Assembly (NCBI RefSeq): GCF_009497155.1
Contig: NZ_WINI01000001.1
Coordinates: 496,001 to 560,000, forward strand
Reading direction: 5' to 3'
DNA: 64,000 nt
Source: Glaciimonas soli
GTDB lineage: Bacteria > Pseudomonadota > Gammaproteobacteria > Burkholderiales > Burkholderiaceae_D
Shown: piece by piece, positions 42,780-52,864 of the stretch
Position numbering within the stretch: the first letter of the stretch is position 1
Layout of the letters: each line of letters starts with the position of its first letter
The notes under the pieces: generated by a model
Told to the model about the DNA's origin: nothing
Database searches by the model: none
Seen by the model: the letters and a program-made list of their open reading frames with translations, nothing else
Made by a program: the position numbers and the translations under genes

Positions 42780-44882
42780 ATGACACGTAAAACTCCGATT
42801 GCCCTCTATCGCAATATAGGCATCAGCGCGCATATCGATGCGGGCAAAACTACCACTACTGAACGCATTCTGTTCTACACCGGCGTCAAACATAAAATTG
42901 GCGAAGTCCACGATGGCGCTGCGACCATGGACTGGATGGAACAAGAACAAGAACGCGGCATCACCATTACCTCTGCTGCCACCACCGCCTTCTGGAAAGG
43001 TATGGCAAATAACTTTGTCGAACACCGCATCAATATCATTGATACGCCAGGCCATGTCGACTTCACGATTGAAGTCGAACGTTCTATGCGTGTGCTTGAT
43101 GGCGTGGTGATGGTGTACGACGCTGTTGGTGGCGTGCAGCCACAATCGGAAACAGTCTGGCGACAAGCCAATAAATATGCGGTGCCACGGATCGCTTTCA
43201 TCAACAAGATGGACCGGGTCGGGGCCAATTTTTTACGCGTGCGTGAGCAGATTATTGAACGGCTCAAAGGTCTGCCCGTACCTATTCAACTGCCTATCGG
43301 TGCAGAGGATAATTTCCAGGGCGTGATCGATCTGGTCAAAATGAAAGCCGTTATCTGGGATGAAGCCAGTCAGGGCGTGGTGTTTTTTTATCGTGAAATT
43401 CCGACAGAAATGGCCGCGCAAGCACAAGAATGGCATGACAAGATGGTAGAGCAAGCCGCCGAAGCAACGGAAGAAATGACCGAGAAATATTTGAACGGCG
43501 GCACTCTGACGGAAGAAGAAATCATCCATGGTCTGCGACTGCGTACCATCAAGAATGAAATCGTTCCGATGCTGTGCGGCAGTGCTTTTAAAAATAAAGG
43601 CGTGCAAGCGATGCTGGACGCGGTGGTGCAATATCTGCCCTCGCCGTTAGACGTTCCATCCATTAAAGGACATGATGAAAACAATCAAGAGATAGAACGC
43701 CATCCAAGCGATGACGAACCCTTCTCCGCCCTCGCCTTCAAAATCATGACGGATCCGTTTGTCGGCCAATTGACTTTTTTCCGCGTCTATTCCGGCGTGG
43801 TCAATTCTGGCGATCAGGTCTACATCCCGACCAAAGGCAAGAAAGAACGCCTGGGCCGTATATTGCAAATGCACGCCAACGAGCGCAAGGAAATCAAAGA
43901 AGTCTATACGGGCGACATTGCCGCTGCGGTGGGTTTAAAAGATGTCACTACGGGCGATACTTTGTCCGATCCAGAACACGTGATTATCCTGGAACGCATG
44001 GTTTTTCCTGAGCCGGTGATTTCGCAAGCGGTGGAACCGAAAACCAAACCCGATCAAGAAAAGATGGGGATTGCACTCAATCGTCTGGCGCAGGAAGACC
44101 CCTCTTTCCGCGTCCACACCGATGAAGAATCCGGTCAAACCATCATTTCCGGCATGGGTGAATTGCATCTGGAAATTCTGGTTGATCGCATGCGTCGCGA
44201 ATTCAATGTCGAAGCCACGGTCGGCAAACCGCAAGTTGCCTATCGCGAAACGATTACCAAGGAAGTCGATGATGTGGAAGGTAAATTCGTCAAGCAATCC
44301 GGCGGACGCGGCCAATATGGGCACGTGGTATTGAAACTGGAACCATTAGAACCCGGCAAAGGCTATGAGTTTGTCGATGCAATTAAAGGCGGCGTAGTGC
44401 CGCGTGAATTTATACCGGCCGTCGACAAAGGTATTCAAGAAACCCTGAAAAGCGGTGTGCTGGCGGGCTATCCGGTGGTCGACGTCAAAGTTACGCTGAC
44501 CTTTGGTTCGTATCATGATGTCGATTCCAACGAAAATGCCTTCCGCATGGCAGGCTCAATCGCTTTCAAAGAAGGCATGCGTAAAGCCAGTCCGGTATTG
44601 CTGGAACCGATGATGCAAGTCGAAGTGGAAACGCCTGAAGAGTATATGGGCAACGTGATGGGCGACTTGTCATCCCGGCGCGGCATGGTGCAAGGTACCG
44701 CTGATATAGCCGGTGGCGGCGGCAAAACCATACGCGCTGAAATCCCGCTGTCGGAAATGTTTGGGTATTCCACTACTTTGCGTTCCTTATCCCAAGGACG
44801 GGCGACGTACACGATGGAGTTTAAACATTATGCGGCGGTGCCTAAGCATATTTTGGATCAGATAGCGGTTCAGAAGAAATAA
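42780..44882 (+). CDS. fusA: Elongation factor G
   Basis: A 700-residue translational GTPase: G1 [11 protein letters not shown]2 [11 protein letters not shown]3 [10 protein letters not shown]4 NKMDR, then EF-G domains II to V ([38 protein letters not shown]). It catalyses mRNA-tRNA translocation. It stands away from rpsL, rpsG and tuf, so it is either a second EF-G copy (fusA2), common in Burkholderiales, or a relocated main copy; sequence looks fully functional (all motifs kept). AAAGG lies seven bases before the ATG; a strong terminator follows. Confidence 0.97.
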   Translation: MTRKTPIALYRNIGISAHIDAGKTTTTERILFYTGVKHKIGEVHDGAATMDWMEQEQERGITITSAATTAFWKGMANNFVEHRINIIDTPGHVDFTIEVERSMRVLDGVVMVYDAVGGVQPQSETVWRQANKYAVPRIAFINKMDRVGANFLRVREQIIERLKGLPVPIQLPIGAEDNFQGVIDLVKMKAVIWDEASQGVVFFYREIPTEMAAQAQEWHDKMVEQAAEATEEMTEKYLNGGTLTEEEIIHGLRLRTIKNEIVPMLCGSAFKNKGVQAMLDAVVQYLPSPLDVPSIKGHDENNQEIERHPSDDEPFSALAFKIMTDPFVGQLTFFRVYSGVVNSGDQVYIPTKGKKERLGRILQMHANERKEIKEVYTGDIAAAVGLKDVTTGDTLSDPEHVIILERMVFPEPVISQAVEPKTKPDQEKMGIALNRLAQEDPSFRVHTDEESGQTIISGMGELHLEILVDRMRREFNVEATVGKPQVAYRETITKEVDDVEGKFVKQSGGRGQYGHVVLKLEPLEPGKGYEFVDAIKGGVVPREFIPAVDKGIQETLKSGVLAGYPVVDVKVTLTFGSYHDVDSNENAFRMAGSIAFKEGMRKASPVLLEPMMQVEVETPEEYMGNVMGDLSSRRGMVQGTADIAGGGGKTIRAEIPLSEMFGYSTTLRSLSQGRATYTMEFKHYAAVPKHILDQIAVQKK

Positions 44883-44890
44883 GCAAGTAT

Positions 44891-44923
44891 AAAAAATGCC
44901 CTGAATTTTCAGGGCATTTTTTT
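44891..44923 (+). terminator. Terminator of fusA
   Basis: AAAAAATGCCCTGAA-TTTTC-AGGGCATTTTTTT hairpin with a long T tract. Confidence 0.93.
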
Positions 44924-44929
44924 ATGCGA

Positions 44930-45106
44930 TCATGACACTGATCGAAGCGACCTTAAATGATTTTTTAAATCTAAAAATACCGTATCTTTTTCAAAGATAT
45001 CTGTTCCGGCAATGCTGTCTTCGATGAACGCATCAGAAAACTCCGCCAATATCGCTTTAATCTTGCCACCGCCGAGTATCCAAACAAGTATCCATTTCTT
45101 TATTCT
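44930..45106 (-). pseudogene. Possible remnant of a coding region
   Basis: The minus strand holds an uninterrupted 58-codon frame (opening KKWILVWILGGGKIKAILAE, then FSDAFIEDSIAGTDIFEKD, end RSLRSVS) between TAA and TGA. Its codon use is orderly and protein-like, but there is no ATG or GTG near its beginning. It looks like the C-terminus of a lost gene. No family recognised; it may be chance. Confidence 0.3.
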
Positions 45107-45287
45107 TTATTTTTTCACGCAACAAAAATGAATATTGTCAAATAATTACATATCAAACACTGTACGACGTTGTTAAATTGACGACACTAATATGTGAAAC
45201 CTTTGCAATCATACCAAGTCGCCACCTAGGCACATACTCGCGTGTTAACATCAAGCATTCTTCATAGCAGAGCCAGCGATTTTATAC
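45107..45287. other. Promoter region of the NRPS-like gene
   Basis: AT-rich spacer before the NRPS-like gene. No clear -35/-10 pair was singled out and no Shine-Dalgarno precedes its ATG. Confidence 0.4.
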
Positions 45288-48200
45288 ATGACACAACCCA
45301 TGCTTACCGATATTGCGACAGGAACAATTGGAAATGCGACGCAAAGCAATATTCTTTTTGGCGCATCACAACCTGAATTAATACGCAATGAAGTACTTGC
45401 CGATTTACTCGAAGCCAGCGCAATGCGCGCACCGCACCAGATTGCCTTAATTTTTGGCGAACGTCAGGTTAGTTATCAAGAACTTAATCAAACTGCCGAT
45501 TTTGCAGCATCGCGACTGATTGCCGCAGGTGTACGTCCAGGCCATATTGTTGGCCTTTGGTTACCGCGCGGAATAGATTTATTAATCATGCAAGCCGCCA
45601 TCGCCAAAGCTGGCGCAGCGTGGCTGCCACTGGATGCAGATACGCCAGTCGAACGTATCGCGGTTTGTCTGGAGGATGCTAATTCTCCAGGCATCGTCAG
45701 CTGTGAACAATTTGCTCCGCGCCTGGCAGAGCTTGGTCGTAGCGTGTGGACGGCAGAACATCTGCTACAGGACTTATTACAAGACTCCCCGGACTCACCG
45801 CAGATTTCATTACAAAGACGTAGCGGCGTCCGTGGCGATCACCCTGCATATGTGATTTACACCTCCGGTTCAACTGGCAAGCCGAAAGGGATCGAAATCA
45901 CCCAAGGCAGCATTTGCCATTTCCTGCGCAGTGAAAATGCCGTGCTTGGCATACGCAGCACAGATCGCGTGTATCAAGGCTTCTCAGTAGCCTTCGACAT
46001 GTCCTTCGAGGAAATCTGGATCAGTTATCTGGTTGGCGCGACCTTGTGGATTGCTCCCAAAGAACTGGCATCCGATCCCGAAGCCTTGCCACGCGCTTTG
46101 GCAGATAACCATGTCACCGTATTACATGCAGTGCCCACATTATTAGCCTTGTTCAATCAGGATATTCCGAGTTTGCGTTTAATCAATCTCGGCGGTGAGA
46201 TGTGCCCTGAAGCGCTGGTTAATCGCTGGGCGAAGCCGGGGATACAGGTGTTTAACACTTACGGCCCGACTGAAGCCACGGTGTCTGCCAGTCTGGCCGA
46301 GTTGCATGCCAATGAACCGGTCACCATCGGTTCGCCGTTGCCGAACTATGGCATGTTGGTGATCAGCACCGCGATAGAGAATGGACTGAGCTTAATGCCG
46401 CGCGGTGAAGTCGGTGAGTTATGCATCACCGGCCCTGGTGTCGCCGCTGGTTATTTGGGTCGTCCGGATTTGACTGCCGAAAAATTCTTGACCAATCCGT
46501 GGGCGTCGGGAGAGCACGATAGCCGTTTATACCGTACCGGCGATTTAGCGCGGATCGAAACCGATGGCCGTGTTCAGTGCCTGGGTCGCACTGACGATCA
46601 AGTCAAAATCCGTGGATTTCGCGTCGAGTTAGGCGAAATCGAAGAAGTGTTAGCACGACAACCCGGTGTCGGCACCGTCGCCGTGGTGTTGCGTAATGAC
46701 GATGGCATCGACCAGTTGATCGCGTTCATCGTTCCGGAAACCGGCACGACCATTGTTCCCGCCACTCTGCGAGCGGCGCTCGGCGAACGTTTGCCGCCAT
46801 ACATGGTGCCTGGACATTTTGAGAGCATGACGGAAATGCCGCGCTTAACCTCCGGAAAAATCGATCGTAAAGCGCTCAAAGCCCGACCGTTGACCGTTGC
46901 CCACGCCGCGGATATGGTTGGTTCTGATATTCCGGAAACCCCAGCCGAAGAAGCCCTGTTTGCAGCTGTCGCCAAACTATTTCCGGGACAAGCAATTTTG
47001 CGCGATGCCGATTTCTTTAGCGATCTCGGCGGTCACTCTTTATTAGCCGCCCGTCTGGCATCGGCTTTACGTAGCGATCCGCGCTTCGCCCACATCACTG
47101 TCCGCGACATTTATATGAATCGGGTTATTGCTCGCATCGCTGACGTATTGGCAGAAACACCTGCCGCGGCTGCCGCTGTCGATACGAGTTGGGTTACCCC
47201 GCCGACCTGGAAACGCTGGATATGTGGTGCTGCGCAATTAGCTACAGTGCCTTGGCTAGTGGCTTTGCGCATGATGCAATGGCTGGCCCCATTTTTCACT
47301 TATCACTTCTTCACGGGTGATCCGGGGCAATCTATCCCACGTGCGATTATGCTATCGACTGGGGTATTTTTGCTGGCAACACTATTGGAGTTTGCGGTGG
47401 CCATTGCCGCCAAATGGATCATCCTGGGTCGACTCAAACCCGGACGTTATCCATTGTGGGGCCTCACCTACTATCGCTGGTGGCTGACAGATCGCCTGGT
47501 TGAAGCAGCACCCGCCTATCTCCTGAGTGGATCCTCCCTATACACCTGGTGGTTACGGGCACTGGGCGCCCGTATTGGCGCTGAAGCGTTAATCGGTTCG
47601 ATCACGATACGCGCACATGATTTATTACACATTGCAGACGGCGTCAGCATTGGTAATGCCGTCAATCTGGAAAATGTCCGGGTAGAGCACGGTGAGCTGC
47701 GCGTCGGCAGCATTACGTTAGCACACGAGTCTAATATCGGTTCTTACGCCGTCCTTGAAGGCAATACCAGCATAGCTGCGTTTGGCCATTTGGAAGGCCA
47801 GTCAGCTTTAAGCGATGGCCAACACGTGCCTGCCGGCCGTATCTGGACCGGATCGCCAGCGCGCGATATCGGTGCTTTTGATTCAAGCAGTATGCCAGCA
47901 CGCCCGGCGCTCACGCGCAAACGCCAGATTGGTGAAGCGATCTTTTTCTTTTTTGGTGCTTTGCTGATAACCACCTTGTTCTTCATGCCAGTCTTTCCTA
48001 GCTTTATTTTGATCGACTGGTTGGATGATTACGACAAATTTCCATGGTTGCAAAGTAATGACCCTATTTTTCAGTTGACCAAATATTTCGTCATGGCCTT
48101 CCCTGCGACGGCAATATTGATCGTTTGTACCGCGTTACTTTCTGCCGGAATTCGTTGGGTATTTTTACCGCGCCTGAAACCCGGAAGCTGGCCTGTACAT

Positions 48201-49352
48201 AGCAATACATATTGTCGTAAATGGCTAGTCAATCAAATCCAGGAATCAAGCTTAAGTGTTCTGCATGGTGTATATGCCACCGTCTTTGCACCTTATTGGT
48301 ACCGTTTGCTCGGCGCCAAAGTCGGACGCGGCGCAGAAATCTCCACCGCGTTGGGCGTGGTACCTGACATGCTGACCTTGGGCGACGAAACCTTTATCGC
48401 CGACGCGGTGCTGTTGGGCGATGAGCAAATTGACGGCGGTTGGATGCGCATGCAACAAACGGTGATTTCCCGCCGCAGTTTTGTCGGTAACGGTGCCTAC
48501 GTTCCTGATGGCACAATCTTGCCAGAAAATGTACTGATCGGCGTCTATTCACGCGTACCTGATAACGACAAAATGCGCAGTGGCGATACCTGGTTAGGCT
48601 CGCCGCCTATCAATTTACCGGCACGCGAAGAAACCAGTGGCTTCCCTGAACACCTCACTTTCCGTCCATCCAAACGACGCCGCCTGGGCCGCGGATTGGT
48701 CGAAGCCTTCCGCATTATTGCGCCGCATGCCATCGTCATTGCTGTTGGTTATACCGTCGTGCTGGATTTAATGCCGCTCGCTGGCGCAGGCAATTGGGAT
48801 GAAGTCGTTGAGTTATTGACACTGGCTGGTTTGTTGTACGGTGTTGGGACATTCTTCTTTGTCGCAGCACTCAAATGGCTGTTAATCGGACGTTATAAAA
48901 AACACAGCATCCCAATGTGGACGCCATTTGTCTGGGTATCCGAAGCAGTGACTACTTTGTATGAAGGTATTGCCGTTCCGAATCTCTCCAGCTATTTACG
49001 CGGTACGCCGTGGCTGCCTATCGCTTTCAATTTGCTAGGATCAAAAATTGGGCGCGGGGTCTATCTCAACACCACAGACATTACCGAATTCGATTGCGTC
49101 ACCATCGGAGATCACAGCGAATTAAATGCATCATCCTGTCCACAAACGCATTTATTTGAAGATCGCGTCATGAAGGTCGATCACGTCACTATCGGCAGCC
49201 GCGTTTATATGGGGCCTCGCTGCTTTGTCTTATATGGCGCAGAGGTGGAAGACAATGCCAAACTGGGTGCGCTAACCCTGATCATGAAAGGTGAGCACAT
49301 TCCGGCAGGATCTAGCTGGCGTGGATGCCCTGCAGCACCGACACGTGATTAA
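45288..49352 (+). CDS. NRPS-like adenylation/carrier protein with Pls-type terminal domain
   Basis: A 1354-residue protein. Residues about 40-540 are an adenylation domain (YTSGSTGKPKG, NTYGPTEATVS, YRTGDLAR, SGKIDRKAL); about 550-620 is a carrier with LGGHSLLAARLA (phosphopantetheine Ser584). The remaining 700 residues repeat a unit of paired membrane helices, then a conserved WLxxxxxxxSLyxlyWxRxLGAkIGxxa segment and left-handed hexapeptide-type strands (at about 680-870, 880-1110, 1140-1350). This is the layout of the TIGR02353 terminal domain in epsilon-poly-L-lysine synthetase. There is no condensation or thioesterase domain. By eye the specificity pocket reads D237-M-E with E at the position usual for basic amino acids. 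Likely makes a homopoly-amino acid or amide. YceI genes follow. Confidence 0.85.
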   Translation: MTQPMLTDIATGTIGNATQSNILFGASQPELIRNEVLADLLEASAMRAPHQIALIFGERQVSYQELNQTADFAASRLIAAGVRPGHIVGLWLPRGIDLLIMQAAIAKAGAAWLPLDADTPVERIAVCLEDANSPGIVSCEQFAPRLAELGRSVWTAEHLLQDLLQDSPDSPQISLQRRSGVRGDHPAYVIYTSGSTGKPKGIEITQGSICHFLRSENAVLGIRSTDRVYQGFSVAFDMSFEEIWISYLVGATLWIAPKELASDPEALPRALADNHVTVLHAVPTLLALFNQDIPSLRLINLGGEMCPEALVNRWAKPGIQVFNTYGPTEATVSASLAELHANEPVTIGSPLPNYGMLVISTAIENGLSLMPRGEVGELCITGPGVAAGYLGRPDLTAEKFLTNPWASGEHDSRLYRTGDLARIETDGRVQCLGRTDDQVKIRGFRVELGEIEEVLARQPGVGTVAVVLRNDDGIDQLIAFIVPETGTTIVPATLRAALGERLPPYMVPGHFESMTEMPRLTSGKIDRKALKARPLTVAHAADMVGSDIPETPAEEALFAAVAKLFPGQAILRDADFFSDLGGHSLLAARLASALRSDPRFAHITVRDIYMNRVIARIADVLAETPAAAAAVDTSWVTPPTWKRWICGAAQLATVPWLVALRMMQWLAPFFTYHFFTGDPGQSIPRAIMLSTGVFLLATLLEFAVAIAAKWIILGRLKPGRYPLWGLTYYRWWLTDRLVEAAPAYLLSGSSLYTWWLRALGARIGAEALIGSITIRAHDLLHIADGVSIGNAVNLENVRVEHGELRVGSITLAHESNIGSYAVLEGNTSIAAFGHLEGQSALSDGQHVPAGRIWTGSPARDIGAFDSSSMPARPALTRKRQIGEAIFFFFGALLITTLFFMPVFPSFILIDWLDDYDKFPWLQSNDPIFQLTKYFVMAFPATAILIVCTALLSAGIRWVFLPRLKPGSWPVHSNTYCRKWLVNQIQESSLSVLHGVYATVFAPYWYRLLGAKVGRGAEISTALGVVPDMLTLGDETFIADAVLLGDEQIDGGWMRMQQTVISRRSFVGNGAYVPDGTILPENVLIGVYSRVPDNDKMRSGDTWLGSPPINLPAREETSGFPEHLTFRPSKRRRLGRGLVEAFRIIAPHAIVIAVGYTVVLDLMPLAGAGNWDEVVELLTLAGLLYGVGTFFFVAALKWLLIGRYKKHSIPMWTPFVWVSEAVTTLYEGIAVPNLSSYLRGTPWLPIAFNLLGSKIGRGVYLNTTDITEFDCVTIGDHSELNASSCPQTHLFEDRVMKVDHVTIGSRVYMGPRCFVLYGAEVEDNAKLGALTLIMKGEHIPAGSSWRGCPAAPTRD

Positions 49353-49359
49353 TTGAAGG

Positions 49360-49389
49360 CTTCCCTGCCCGAAATGTGGGAGAGGGAAG
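49360..49389. repeat. Repeat-like hairpin before the first yceI
   Basis: CTTCCCT and AGGGAAG enclose GCCCGAAATGTGGGAG. It resembles the CTCTCCC family. A degenerate copy (about 50006-50038) precedes the second yceI, in the same relative position. Confidence 0.55.
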
Positions 49390-49412
49390 AAAATCTGGGC
49401 CCAAAAACGCTT

Positions 49413-50000
49413 ATGCATACAAAAAACTGGAAGCGCAGGCTATTATCAACAATGCTACTTACCGCATTGAACGCCTCCAGTTTTGCCGTCGATCATTACA
49501 AAATCGATGCCGATCACACTGCCACGTCCTTTCAATATAGTCGTTGGGGTTTCTCGATGCAGCATGGTAGCTTTGATAATACCAGCGGCTTCATCGAGAT
49601 TGATCCTGATACCAAAACTGGTACTATCGATATAGATATCAGCACCGCTTCCGTCAACACCGGTAGCGATGCGGTCAATCGAACCCTGCGCTCAAGCGTT
49701 TTTTTCGATTCGAAACGTCATCCTGATATTCGCTTTATCTCATCCCGCTTAATATTCGATGGCGACGTTTTGAAACAAGTCGAGGGCAATCTGACCATCA
49801 AAGGTATTACACATCCGGTTACGCTGGGAGTAGATCATTTCAATTGTGGCTCCATACTCATTAATGGCAAACGAACTTGCGGTGCCAATGGAGCGCTTAA
49901 GATTTTACGGAGTGATTACAACCTCGGTCGTTATGTTCCTTTTTTGAGCGATGCAGTGACCTTTAGCATTGTCGTTGCGGCAATAAAAGACTCTCCATAA
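49413..50000 (+). CDS. YceI-family exported lipocalin-like protein, copy 1
   Basis: A 195-residue periplasmic protein: signal peptide (MHTKNWKRRLLSTMLLTALNASSFA) followed by the YceI beta-barrel, VDHYKIDADHTATSFQYSRWGFSMQHGSFDNTSGFIEID, TIDIDISTASVNTGS, DIRFISSRLIF and GNLTIKGITHPVTL. YceI proteins bind isoprenoid or amphiphilic lipids in their barrel. A Cys pair (NCG...RTCG) may form a disulfide. Start at 49413 matches the signal peptide; an earlier in-frame start (49353) would add repeat-like sequence. It follows the NRPS-like gene by 60 bp and is duplicated immediately downstream. Confidence 0.88.
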   Translation: MHTKNWKRRLLSTMLLTALNASSFAVDHYKIDADHTATSFQYSRWGFSMQHGSFDNTSGFIEIDPDTKTGTIDIDISTASVNTGSDAVNRTLRSSVFFDSKRHPDIRFISSRLIFDGDVLKQVEGNLTIKGITHPVTLGVDHFNCGSILINGKRTCGANGALKILRSDYNLGRYVPFLSDAVTFSIVVAAIKDSP

Positions 50001-50059
50001 AGAAGGCTTCCCTAACCCAGTTGTGGCAGGGCGAGGAAAATCTGGGAGAAGAAACTCTT

Positions 50060-50647
50060 ATGTATACAAAAAATTGGAAGCGCGGGCTATTATCAGCAAT
50101 GCTACTTACGGCATTGAGCGGCCCCAGCTTCGCCGTCGACCATTACAAAATCGACCCTGATCACACCTTCACGTCCTTTGAGTACAGTCATTGGGGCTTG
50201 TCGGTACAGCGCGGCCGCTTTGACAACATCAGCGGTTCTATCGCGATTGATCCTGATGCCAAAACTGGCACTATTGACATCAACATCGACACCGCTTCCG
50301 TCAACACAGGCAGCGATGCATTCAATCAAACCCTGCGTTCGAGTGATTTTTTCGATGCGGAACATCATCCCGATATCCACTTCATTTCATCCCGCTTAGT
50401 ATTCGATGGCGACGTCTTAAAACAGGTCGAGGGCAATCTGACCGTCAAAGGCGTCACACATCCGGTTACGCTGGAAATCGATCATTACAGTTGCCGCTTC
50501 ATGTTCATTTATGGCAAACAAGCTTGTGGTGCCAATGGTGCGGCAGAGATTTTGCGTAGCGACTATAACCTCGGACGTTATGCCCCTTTTGTGAGTGATG
50601 CGGTGACCTTGCATATTGTCGTTGAGGCAATTAAAGACTATCCATAA
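50060..50647 (+). CDS. YceI-family exported lipocalin-like protein, copy 2
   Basis: A 195-residue paralogue of the preceding gene, same length, same signal layout (MYTKNWKRGLLSAMLLTALS) and the same barrel motifs (DHYKIDPDHTFTSFEYSHWG, TASVNTGSDAFNQTLRSSDFF, GNLTVKGVTHPVTLEIDHY). The copies differ at about a quarter of positions. The 50 bases before each start are also alike, so the duplication unit included the leader. Probable lipid-binding periplasmic protein. Confidence 0.88.
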   Translation: MYTKNWKRGLLSAMLLTALSGPSFAVDHYKIDPDHTFTSFEYSHWGLSVQRGRFDNISGSIAIDPDAKTGTIDINIDTASVNTGSDAFNQTLRSSDFFDAEHHPDIHFISSRLVFDGDVLKQVEGNLTVKGVTHPVTLEIDHYSCRFMFIYGKQACGANGAAEILRSDYNLGRYAPFVSDAVTLHIVVEAIKDYP

Positions 50648-50810
50648 GTATTAAAAAGCTCATCATTCTGCGCCGCGCACCTACCGCTCATCCCATTTTT
50701 CTTCCATTCATCCCATCATTTCTGCACACTATCGCAATCACATGGTGCATGCCCGCCATCTTCCCTAAAGTGAGATCACGCAATAACAATCTCAACTGAA
50801 AGGAAGCAAA

Positions 50811-51164
50811 ATGAACACATCACTTAAATCCTTGGGCCGCTTAGAAACTATCCTCTTTGCTGTTACTGGTGTTCTCATGGTCAGCTTAGTTTTAGCTTCA
50901 GGTTTGTCTGCCGCAGAAACATCTGCACCAAATACAACAAGCGCAGCGAACAGCGCCTCAACAACCCAGCAATTTACAACTTTGCCACCAGTGACTATCG
51001 TTGCAAAACGTTTAACTCCACAACAAAAAGTGATGTTGGCAAATCAAGACCATCCACTCCCTATCGTGACCATTGTTGGCAAACGCGTTACCAATTTGCC
51101 TGCAGTGGTTGTGGTCGCGAAACGTCTTGAAAAAGATCAACAAATACAATTAGCACAACGCTAG
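50811..51164 (+). CDS. Hypothetical exported protein with three short repeats
   Basis: A 117-residue protein with an N-terminal hydrophobic helix (TILFAVTGVLMVSLVLASGL) followed by a Ser/Thr/Ala linker and three copies of a 12-residue unit: TLPPVTIVAKRL, PLPIVTIVGKRV and LPAVVVVAKRL. AAAGGAAG precedes the ATG by five bases. It lies before the LytS-like kinase gene. Family not recognised; it could be an anchored peptide with repeats that bind a partner. Confidence 0.7.
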   Translation: MNTSLKSLGRLETILFAVTGVLMVSLVLASGLSAAETSAPNTTSAANSASTTQQFTTLPPVTIVAKRLTPQQKVMLANQDHPLPIVTIVGKRVTNLPAVVVVAKRLEKDQQIQLAQR

Positions 51165-51251
51165 GTTGCACATAAATCTGTCATGTAAGATAGTCAAAAG
51201 AAATTGTTAAACAAAATTATTAAAACCGTTATTACTTTCTATAAAAATAAA

Positions 51252-52616
51252 ATGGACAAGAACTCACCTACCTCGCTGAAACTTACTTCGCACGACATTG
51301 GCCGATGGTTGTTACAAGCTAGTGATCGCATTGCAACCTGGGTGACGCAATTATCATGGTGGAAGTTTTTCTTGTTCGGCATCTTGTTTCTGATTGCCGG
51401 TGCAATCGTTGACAGCACCCTTTTCACTTCCAGCACAAAATCGGTAGTAGTGAAAACAGGTGCCAGCCACAAAGATATTGCAAAAGCGATTGAACGTGAA
51501 AGAAGCATCTCCATAGACGATAACGGTGTGCGTATTGGCAAACCAGGTTCGCCAGGCGGCATTTCTATCGATGATAGTGGCGTCCATGTTGGCATGGCAC
51601 CTCCACCATCGGACGCATCGGCATCTGCAGACGCATCTGTGCCACCAGCTCCACCAGCTCCCCCTTCTGTAAAGGAAGCAAGCCCTGATGAGAGCAATGC
51701 GGATGAGGACGTGATATCTAAAGTCGCTGATGCCAAAGCGAAAATTGCCGATGCCAAGGAAAAAATGGCCGAAGCAAAATCCAAATTAACAGGCGAAGAC
51801 GATGATGGGCCGGAGTTCAGCTACCACATCCAATCCTCAAACTGGTTCATGAATTTTATCTGGCTGCTATTGCTGGCGTTATTCGGCACCAAGCTCCTGA
51901 TGGGCGGCAAAAAACGGGCAGAGGTCAAAGCACAAGTAGCAACTGCCGCCGCCGAGCACGCCAACCTGCAGCGCGAAGTATCAGAAGCAAAAATGCAAAT
52001 GATGCAAGCCCAAGTGGAACCGCATTTCTTGTTCAATACATTAGCCTCAGTCGCGCATTTAATTGAAACCGATCCGCCACGTGCTTTCAAGATGCAAAAC
52101 CGCTTGATCCAGTATTTACGCGCCGTGTTGCCGCAAATGCGTGAAACGGCCACCATCACCAATTTAGGACGTGAAGCGGATATCGCAAAGGCCTATCTGG
52201 ACTTGTTAAAAATGCGGATGGAAGAACGATTGATAGTTGATTTCGCCGTACCAGATGGCTTACGCAGCGCAGCGTTCCCGCCGATGATGTTGCAATCGCT
52301 GGTAGAAAACGCCATCAAACACGGTCTGGAATGCAAACCGGAAGGCGGCACACTGCGGGTATTTGCTGAAGTCAGCCACAACAAACTGCGTGTCAGCGTC
52401 GCCGACAACGGCATGGGCTTTGGTGTTGTACCAAGCAACAGCACTGGCCTTGGACTGCAAAGCATTCGTGACCGACTGAAACTATTACACGGTGATCTGG
52501 CACAACTGATCATTACTCCTAATAGCCCTAGTGGTGTCTGTGCCTGCATAGAAGTGCCATATCAGTTGGCTACTGCAAGTAACGGCAATGGCAACGGTCA
52601 GACTAGCGGCAACTAA
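51252..52616 (+). CDS. LytS/YehU-type sensor histidine kinase
   Basis: A 454-residue kinase: one membrane helix (KFFLFGILFLIAGAIVDSTLF), an extracytoplasmic segment with two copies of an ISIDDxGVxxG unit (SISIDDNGVRIGKPG and GISIDDSGVHVGMA), an Ala/Pro/Ser linker, a predicted coiled coil (ADAKAKIADAKEKMAEAKSKL), a second helix (FIWLLLLALFGTKLLMGG) and a His_kinase domain with QVEPHFLFNTLASVAHLIETD (H258) and HATPase motifs LQSLVENAIKHGL and SVADNGMGFG. It phosphorylates the LytTR regulator encoded nearby. The first ATG is at 51252 with poor Shine-Dalgarno; TTG at 51204 would extend it by 16 residues. A terminator follows. Confidence 0.88.
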   Translation: MDKNSPTSLKLTSHDIGRWLLQASDRIATWVTQLSWWKFFLFGILFLIAGAIVDSTLFTSSTKSVVVKTGASHKDIAKAIERERSISIDDNGVRIGKPGSPGGISIDDSGVHVGMAPPPSDASASADASVPPAPPAPPSVKEASPDESNADEDVISKVADAKAKIADAKEKMAEAKSKLTGEDDDGPEFSYHIQSSNWFMNFIWLLLLALFGTKLLMGGKKRAEVKAQVATAAAEHANLQREVSEAKMQMMQAQVEPHFLFNTLASVAHLIETDPPRAFKMQNRLIQYLRAVLPQMRETATITNLGREADIAKAYLDLLKMRMEERLIVDFAVPDGLRSAAFPPMMLQSLVENAIKHGLECKPEGGTLRVFAEVSHNKLRVSVADNGMGFGVVPSNSTGLGLQSIRDRLKLLHGDLAQLIITPNSPSGVCACIEVPYQLATASNGNGNGQTSGN

Positions 52617-52652
52617 AATGCACTGACATAGCCATCTCAAGTATCCCTGTTC

Positions 52653-52690
52653 GTCCTGAATAGATGTTTTTATCTACTCAGGACTTTTTT
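52653..52690 (+). terminator. Terminator of the LytS-like gene
   Basis: GTCCTGA-A-TAGAT-GTTTTT-ATCTA-C-TCAGGAC followed by TTTTTT. Confidence 0.88.
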
Positions 52691-52864
52691 ATATCTCGGC
52701 GTATCCTGACTAGCAGTCAAGCTCATCGCGCCTTTTTGGAATACCATAACGGTATCAGAATTAGTAGCGCTAATTAGCGTTAGTGCCACTTGATTCCATG
52801 TGCGATTTTCAGCATGCCAAATCGTCCGTGGCTTCTCATTGCATGCGTTTTTTCGTAACGAATT

